The translations under genes were made by a program, and so were the position numbers. The notes under the pieces were generated by a model. That model was not told the DNA's origin and made no database searches. It saw only the letters and a program-made list of their open reading frames with translations. Shown in pieces: positions 57,376-64,000 of a stretch of 64,000 nt of DNA (position 1 is the first letter of the stretch; every line of letters starts with the position of its first letter). The DNA is from Bagarius yarrelli (lineage: Eukaryota > Chordata > Actinopteri > Siluriformes > Sisoridae): NCBI GenBank assembly GCA_005784505.1, contig VCAZ01000008.1, forward strand, positions 8,762,763-8,826,762. The letters are read 5' to 3'.

Positions 57376-58292
57376 TTATATTTATGTTTAAATAGTTTGT
57401 AGCATCGACATTTTGTTTTACTGTATGTCCACACGTAGCAGAATGACGAATAAAGCTTGGCAACAAATGACAAATTTGAGGTGTATAAAGTCTCTTGTTT
57501 TTTGTTTTTTACCCAGTCCTGGTGTCTACCAACAGTCACTAACAACCAGATTTTAATCTATTAGAATAATAAAGGGAAAAAAACCTCCAGTAATGTTCTT
57601 TTTTTGACATCTATATGTGTATTCATTTATAGAACATTATCAGTTCAGTTCATCACTGTAACTAAGTGCAAATCTCATCAGTGTTAAAAAGTCCAAAAAG
57701 CTTGTGTTTTTTTTAATAATGCTAAGAAACCTGCTGAAATAATTTTTTACACATTGAGTAGAATGTAACACTAACGATAAAAGTAAACAATGCAACTATG
57801 GTATGTCATAAATGTAAACAGCGGTGGGTTTAATGCTAAAGGCTTTATTTTAACGACGTGCTAAATGATTAAAGTAGCTAAAAAAAAATTACCCCCCCAA
57901 AAAACGAATTCCACAATCTGGAGGGTACATTGGTAAATTATATTTAAAAAGCTTTTATGTACCTGGTGTAAATGATTTGTGATGGAAAAGTCACACATTC
58001 TACATCTGCAGTGGTTTGCAGTTTTAACGGCGCTACTGAAAGCAATTAGTCGACTTTATGTGGAAAAAAATACGTAAACTCATTGCTGTCGAATACGAAG
58101 TCAACCGAGTTCAGATCATTTCTACTAATACGTAAGCCTTCTTTTTTCTTTAACTTAAATAATAAATAACTGTATTATATTATTAATGTTAATACTATTA
58201 AATATGATTATAATTAATTTCAGTAATAATGTTATAATATTAATATCAATAAATATTATTAGTATTTTTATATTTTATCTCCACAGTAAATC
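57376..58292. other. AT-rich spacer
   Basis: Nothing recognised; 58140-58280 is nearly pure A/T. The inner end abuts the LINE fragment. Confidence 0.35.
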
Positions 58293-58490
58293 ATCTGTCT
58301 CCACCTACCCCTATTCTCTACCTACCCCTATTCTCTACATCCTCTTCACTCACACTCGCTAACTTCATGTCCTCGTTTATCTTATCCATATACCTCCTCT
58401 TTGGGCTTCCTCTTTTCTTTCTGCCTGGTAGCTTCATTTCTAACATCCTCCCACCGATATAGTCACTATCCCTCCTCTGTACATGTCAGT
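58293..58490 (-). pseudogene. Non-LTR retrotransposon 3' end, same family
   Basis: The minus strand reads HVQRRDSDYIGGRMLEMKLP, then GRKKRGSPKRRYMDKINEDM and KLASVSEEDVENRG without a stop. It matches the 49560 copy (RDSEYIGRRMLE, RYMDAMNKDIKL) in the opposite orientation and is better preserved, but covers only about 65 codons. Confidence 0.8.
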
Positions 58491-58764
58491 ATTGTTATAT
58501 TTTATATTGCTTTAAATATTGTACACATCCATCAGAAAAAAGGAAAGGAACGTGTTCAGGTATTTAATGGAGTTTATAATTACAGGCTTTAACCATGCGG
58601 AGAGGAATTGTGGCACAAAGGTCACAAGCATGCAAAAGATGACAGGTACTGTACATGATTACATGTTTTAATTCTTTATTCTGATTGGTCAGAATAATGT
58701 TCTATAACCGCTTTATACAAATGCTGTTGTTTGAATATGTTATGTGTACTATATGTATCATAAA
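58491..58764. other. Non-coding spacer
   Basis: Ordinary sequence between the LINE fragment and the purine tract. Confidence 0.35.
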
Positions 58765-59240
58765 AAAGGAAAGGAAAGGAAGGAAATGGAAAGGAAAGGG
58801 GAAGGAAACAGGAGGGAAAGGAAAAGGAAAGGGATTGGAATGGAATTAGGGGGCGAGAGGGAAAGGAAAAAAAAGACAAGGGATGGGAAGGGGAACTAAA
58901 GGAATGGAAAGGAAAGGGAAAAAGTAAGGGAATGGCAAGGATAGGGGAAGGAAAGGAAAGGAAACAGAACGGAATGGGGGAAGGAAAACAAATGGAATGG
59001 AAAGGGAAAGGAAAGGAAAGGAAAAAGGAAAGGAAAGGAACGGGAAAGGAAAAGGAAAGGAAAGGAAGGAAAAAAAAAGGAAAGGAAAGGAAAGGAAAGG
59101 AAGGAAAGGAAAGGAAAGGAGGAAAGGAAAGGAAAACAAGGAAAGGAAAGGAAAGGAAAGGAAAAAGGAAAGGAAAGGAAAGGACAGAAAAGGGAAGGTA
59201 AGGGGAAGGCGAGAGAAAAGTAAATGGAAAAGGAAAAACC
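58765..59240 (+). repeat. (GGAAA)n purine tract
   Basis: About 475 bases of GGAAA/GGAAAA/GGAA units, almost without pyrimidines. It is a mirror-repeat-like purine run able in principle to form triplex DNA. The Lys/Gly/Glu frames on + and Phe/Pro/Ser frames on - are artefacts. Confidence 0.95.
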
Positions 59241-59525
59241 TTTATGCAAAAATGAAGCAAAGGCAAAAAAAGAACTATAAATACAAAAAGAAAAACTATA
59301 ACAGTAATCATAGTTACACAATTATACAAACAAACAAATTGCACAAAGGTTTATTGCTACTGCACTCTTTAACAATCAGTGGTAACAGTATGTACTATGG
59401 TGAGTGTTTGGGTTACTGGTAGCTGCTGTGATTGTAAAATTCAACAGCAGCAGGGAGAAAAGACCTTCAGTGTCTCTCCTTCAGACATGATACCGTTTCA
59501 AACAGAGGGTAAGAGTCAAACATTA
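59241..59525. other. Non-coding spacer
   Basis: Contains ACAGCAGCAGGGAGAAAAGA; nothing else recognised. Confidence 0.35.
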
Positions 59526-59717
59526 GTTTAGATCAAGGGGTGTCCAAACTCAGTCCTGGAGGGTTGGTGTCCTGCAGAGTTTAGCTTGAACCTTAATCAA
59601 ACACACCTGAATCAACTTATCAAGATCTTGCTAGGTGTCAGAAATTTACAGGTAGGTGTGTTGTGTGTTGGAGCTGAACTCTGCAGGACATTGACCCTGG
59701 TGACTCCTGGTTTAGAT
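59526..59717. mobile_element. hAT-type MITE with 8-bp target duplication
   Basis: The element (59534-59709) starts CAAGGGGTGTCCAAACTC and ends GGTGACTCCTG, imperfect hAT-like inverted ends. It contains the fish-typical GTCCTGCAGAGTTTAGCT and CAAACACACCTGAATCAAC. The perfect 8-bp repeat GTTTAGAT flanks it on both sides (59526-59533 and 59710-59717), as expected for hAT insertion. It is too short to encode anything. Confidence 0.85.
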
Positions 59718-59889
59718 GATAATCAGTTTGGGTTTAACTGTTAAAATTCATAATACGTTTTAGTATTAAAGCAGTATTTTTAGCAGCTTTTTAACAGCTT
59801 TATAGGTGTGACAGTTAACCATCACAACCATAAGTGATGTCAGACATCCTGTTCCAGATTTGTTCTTCTTCTGCTGTTTTAACTAGATT

Positions 59890-60128
59890 GTAAGGATTTG
59901 TTAATTCAGCCACAAAAGTATTAGTGAGACGTCGGGAAAAGAGGTCTGGGGTGCAGTTCCAGTTCATCCCAAAGGTGTTTAGTGATTTTTACACTCGAGT
60001 TCTTCCACTTCAACCAAAACACAGCATGTCTTCATGGAGCTCGAAGTTTCTTAATCTCAAGAACAGAGAAAACAAACATATGGATTCGGTGGTGATGGTG
60101 TCCACAAACTTTTGGCCATATTCTTTAT
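59890..60128 (-). mobile_element. Tc1/mariner-like relic
   Basis: GTCTGGGGTGCAGTTCC, AGTTCATCCCAAAGGTGTTT, CAGCATGTCTTCATGGAGCT and the end ACAAACTTTTGGCCATATT place it in the same family as the relics at 21950 and 53950. Heavily decayed. Confidence 0.6.
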
Positions 60129-60999
60129 ATCACTGTTTGTCTTGCCGATCTTCTTCTACACTTTTTTCCTCCCACTTTTTTTTTGTCTGTAATTGTCTAC
60201 CGAATTATTCATGAATGTACAAATGACTTCTACCATAATGACTTTTTGATGAAGGGGTTACTTTTGATACCTAATTAAATATTAAACAGTTTTAATATTT
60301 CCTTCAAAATATTGCTGGGTCCATTTCCTTTTTATTTCATTTCATTTTATTCTCAAAATTTATTGCTTAAGCATCAGCCACAATATTTTTACCACCCGTT
60401 ATTCTACTCTTTCTACAGCGCTTTAATTACATCCTGTGGTCACATTTAATCGATCAGCTCTGCGGCTCTGCTGTTCTGATCATTTTACAGCTCGGAAACT
60501 GAACCCGATGGAAGTGAGGGTCGTATGCATTTAAAGCGAAGACTCGTGAAGGAAGTCAATTCCTGTGAAACCATAAGCTGGAAACCATGTGAGAGACTCC
60601 ACCCGGAGAGGAAAACATGGGAACTAACTTCCTGTTATCTTCCTATTTTACTTCCTGGAGATTTTGAATAAAGCGGATAAGAATCTATTGCAGACTAAAT
60701 ATGCTTAAACAACATTATTGGAGATTTATTGTTTTTTCAAAAAATATTCCCTCAGTTGGGTTTCGACAATGGAGGTTAAAAGGCACCATCGCTAACAGAT
60801 CGCTAAACTACATGTTGAGGTGGGTTGAGATTCGCTGAGATGATTTACATATTTAGCGAGTCCTTGAGTTCACTGGAGGAGGCGGAGTCATCCTGGAAGA
60901 GACCACGCCCACCCAGAGAGAACTTTTGATGTTTCACTCTGAGGGTAAATAGAACAGAGTGTTTTAATCTTTCTTCCTCTTCTGTCTATCTTCCTTTCC
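60129..60999. other. Non-coding, complex sequence
   Basis: 60400-60960 is balanced (CATCCTGTGGTCACATTTAA; CTCTGCGGCTCTGCTGTTCT) and has a GACCACGCCCACC box at 60901-60913. Candidate regulatory DNA; no frame of note. Confidence 0.3.
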
Positions 61000-61620
61000 T
61001 TTTTTTGTACATCTTTTTTTCTTTCTCTCAATTCTCTAAACTCTTGTCCTCTCCTTTTTTGGATGTTTACCAACTCTGTTTCTTAAATTTTCTCATCTTT
61101 TTCTTCTTACACCTTCTTACCCCTTTTTTGTCTCTTCTTTTCTTTAAATCTTCTCTTCTCTTCTCTTGTCTTTCTCTTCTCTCTTCTCCTGCTCTTCTCT
61201 TTTCTTTGCTAATTTTTCTCTCTCTCTTCTCTTCTCTTTTGTTTCTTTTTTTCTCTTCGCTTTTTTTCTCTTCTCTTCTCTTCGCTGGTTTTTCTCTCTT
61301 CTTATTTCTTCTCTTTTTGCTTGTTCTTCCCTTCACTGGTTGTTCTTCTCTGTCTCTTATCTATGCTCTCTTTCTCTTCGCTTTGCTTGTTTTTCTCTTA
61401 TCTTTTCTTTGCTTCTTTTCTCCTCTTTTTGCTTGTTCTTCTCTTTGCTTGTTCCTCTCTGGCTCTTATCTATGCTTGTTTTCTTTCTCTTTGCTTTGCT
61501 TGTTCTTCTCTTTTCTTCTCTTTGCTTTTTCTCTTCGCCTCTTCTCTTTTCTTCTCTTCTCTTAGCACCTTTGCATCTTCTGTTTTTTTTTCTTCTTTCT
61601 GCTCAGTTCAACTTGTCTTC
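61000..61620 (+). repeat. Degenerate TTCTC-type pyrimidine tract
   Basis: About 620 bases of TTCTC, CTTTT, TTGCTTGTTC and TCTTCGC units, strongly T+C. A longer repeat TTTGCTTGTTCTTC recurs at about 61315, 61430 and 61490. The Leu/Phe/Ser frames of up to 186 codons come from the repeat. Confidence 0.9.
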
Positions 61621-64000
61621 ATATCATGGTCCTTGCTTATACAGAACCTATAATTCACCTGTTCCTAAACCCGCCACCATATTGGATCCATTTACTGGAA
61701 CATCACATTAGTTTGACATGGATAGTTATAAGTTATTTCGATTCTGTTCTCCTACACCGCTCCCTTTTCATTCTGGAGTTAACCACTTTATATTGGCTTC
61801 CACCTCTTGTGCATGCGCTATGCATGTTCTAGTGTATTCATTTTTCCCACAAGTGCAGCATACTGAGATAGAGGGAAAGAGTCAAAGAGTAAAACGAGAG
61901 TTGCTGAAAATGGCTGTATGTTTTGTTAGTATAGACCACATCTGTGAAAGGAATCACTGTATATTGCTCTGGGGATGGGGGATGAAGATAAATGTCCTGT
62001 GACAGTTGGAGATTGGCCGCACTCTTTGCGCTCACGGATGTGTGTGTGTATGTTTAAGCGGTTCCACATGGTTCAGAGTGGTTGGAAATAAAGCCTATGG
62101 GAGCTTGGAAAACCCATATCATATATATAAGTCTGCACATGCCGAGTATGAAAAAGAGCTGAAAAATCCAATTCATACACAATCAGAAATAGTGCATGCA
62201 TAGACTATTTCAGAAAAGATATATTAACCGACTTTTATCTATAAAAAAGTGTTCCTGTGAGAAAACACCAGTAGAAACCCCCTATAGTTAAAATAGCAGG
62301 CGTGGATCGAGACGTGTACCACAGTGACGTCTGTACATCTGGTTCATTTCTGTAGCACTGGGCATCAAACTTTATAGAACATCATAGTGGAACCGCTTTT
62401 CCATTTTCTTTTCTCTGATGTACATCATTCGGTGTTCTTGGCAGAGGAATCTCGTTCAGAACATTAGTATGAGTTATGAGGATGGTGTCCAGGTTTTTTT
62501 TATAGAAGACACCTTAAAGCATCGGAATTAGACTACAGGGACTCTGATTCTTCTCATCCAGGAACAATAACTCCCACCTGAGAATTAACAGCAAGAAGTC
62601 AGGAGACCTCAGCGTGGCAGGGCTTATAGGTTTTTTGGAAACGACTCAAGGGATTCTTCTATAAAACCACTCCCTCGTTAGTGCCAAGAATCTGTACGAG
62701 GCGTTCTTATGGTAAAAAATGGTATAAATGTCTGCCTGTCATCGGCAAGAATGAAGGAATTTTCTCAAAATGTTTAGGTGTCAGTGTGTACCGGAGGATG
62801 TGTTAAAGAAAGGGTTGGGGTTCCAGTCTAATTGCGACCCCTTTCTTAAATAGTTGAAATACTACCATGATTGTTTTTTTTTTTCTCTTCGTTATTAGTA
62901 TTTTTTTCTTTGTTAGCTTGTATTAATCTGTTTTTGTTTCTGTTTCTGTTTTGTTTGTTAAAACCTTTAGAACGTGTTTCTATCACTGCACTAAAATGAC
63001 GTTATTAACGACATCATTACCTGCAAACGACACCTCCAATTTACACTCCCAGCATCTCATTACAAATGCAAAGGACAGATGATTATTTCCAATTTTAGTT
63101 TGGATTTTGTTTGATATTAATAATTATAATAATAAATTCAATGACGATGCTGTACAAAATAAAATGCTCCCCTGCTTTTAGGTCTAAATCTTTATCGATG
63201 GTCACTAATTGGTTTTAGGTCCTAATTGAGCCTTATCTTGCACTATTGGACGACGCTGTTCCCCAATAGAGCTGAGTAATTATCATGTACTTAATGGTGC
63301 AGATTCAATAACCTTGAACAAGACTGAGATCAAGATTGAATTATCGGTGAAATCCAAGTGTTTCATCGGCATTTATTGTTTTATATGCAAACGCCACCGG
63401 TTCCCGCAAAAGTTCCCGGTCTGATCTGGATGTAAATATATTATCCCAGCTAACTAGCGGTTCGTCAGGTCAGCCTTTTAAGCAGATCTGACATTGGCTC
63501 CTGTTGTAAAATTTTATTACACACTTCTCTTCCACCTGGCTGGGTAGACGAGTCTCGATCCATAGAATATAATGAGCTGCACCTTCAGTATACACCGCTG
63601 TTAATCACTGTAATGGTAGAAGTTTGTGTTTGTATGTATTTCCCAACACCCCCGAGATCGGTAACAGAAGCTTGGTAAGGGCTTTTAATTGTCTCTTTGG
63701 ATCCTTTAATATCGATAGTAGCTGATGCATAGCCTTGTGGTACTGTACTCAGCTTTTTCCCTAATTGGGCTAAGGTTAATAGACCTTAACCACTCTCACA
63801 CACACTTTCATTGTCTCCCTCTATTTTCTTGCGGCGCTGATGATTGCAATGAGGTTGTGGGGCTGTGTGCTGTACTAAATCATGCTTTCCGAAGACAGGA
63901 GCAGCATGCGTCAGGAAAAAAATATGGTCTAATCTGTTTCACTGATAGCAGAATTGTGTGTCTTTTCCTATCTCATTAGGCAGAAAGCCAGTGACAGCAT
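61621..64000. other. Non-coding, candidate regulatory block to window end
   Basis: No gene or known repeat. 62960-63970 is the most complex part (GAAATCCAAGTGTTTCATCG, TTTTATATGCAAACGCCACC with an octamer-like ATATGCAAA, GGTCCTAATTGAGCCTTATC, GCTTTTAATTGTCTCTTTGG). Homeodomain-type cores are frequent. Conservation is untested. The block is cut by the window edge. Confidence 0.3.

Noticed and set aside
58676..59344. 222-codon Phe/Pro/Ser frame (minus) and Lys/Gly frame (plus)
   Set aside because: Both are translations of the (GGAAA)n tract.
61005..61565. 186-codon Leu/Phe/Ser frame resembling a membrane protein
   Set aside because: Arises from a TTCTC-type simple repeat; overlapping frames of similar length exist in the other phases.

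Overview
The window is vertebrate nuclear DNA, almost certainly from a ray-finned fish. The repeats suggest an otophysan, possibly a catfish, but the species cannot be fixed from this sequence. The evidence is one single-exon SoxC gene of teleost type, AT-rich intergenic DNA, many di- to pentanucleotide microsatellites, dozens of degraded fish repeats (tRNA-derived SINEs, V-SINE tails, Tc1/mariner and hAT remnants, non-LTR retrotransposon 3' ends), and no bacterial-style gene packing.

Only one protein-coding gene is secure: sox4 on the + strand at 43602-44609 (335 codons, intronless). It encodes a high-mobility-group transcription factor with the HMG box near the N-terminus and the SoxC activation domain at the C-terminus. 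A CpG-rich promoter with two CCAAT boxes and a GC box lies at about 43020-43170. A long 3' UTR of about 3.3 kb, containing large CU tracts, runs to two polyadenylation signals at 47850 and 47881. Which teleost duplicate it is (sox4a or sox4b) cannot be decided here.

Layout. 1-32400 is gene-free DNA with repeats: a degenerate minisatellite (2330-3310), a V-SINE (5722-6065), a 143-bp palindrome (8278-8420), a 29-bp minisatellite (12170-12765), two LINE relics (13140-15540), a nested SINE/transposon/SINE block (16835-18005), a Tc1-like relic with a SINE inside it (21950-22590), a large (GAATA)n array (27184-27962) and a triplicated 157-bp unit (28175-28660). 32400-33430 is an unexplained CpG-rich, non-repetitive island about 10 kb upstream of sox4. 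33430-43000 is again repeat-rich and includes a second copy of the long-inverted-repeat transposon and a short telomere-like array inside a SINE. 43000-47900 is the sox4 transcription unit. 47900-64000 is gene-free; it holds a second promoter-like spot (51420-52030), an 81-bp tandem array (50605-51140) with an inverted orphan unit (52945-53045), several SINE and Tc1 relics, a hAT-type element with a perfect 8-bp target duplication (59526-59717) and two long purine/pyrimidine tracts.

A lone developmental regulator in a wide gene-poor interval is typical of SoxC genes, whose enhancers are often far away. Several complex, non-repetitive stretches are therefore listed as candidate regulatory DNA. 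That is inference: no alignment could be run. I found no clear evidence for a wholly new biological system. The most promising leads are the two-copy long-inverted-repeat transposon family, the telomere-like repeat inside a SINE, and the two orphan CpG-rich promoter-like regions.
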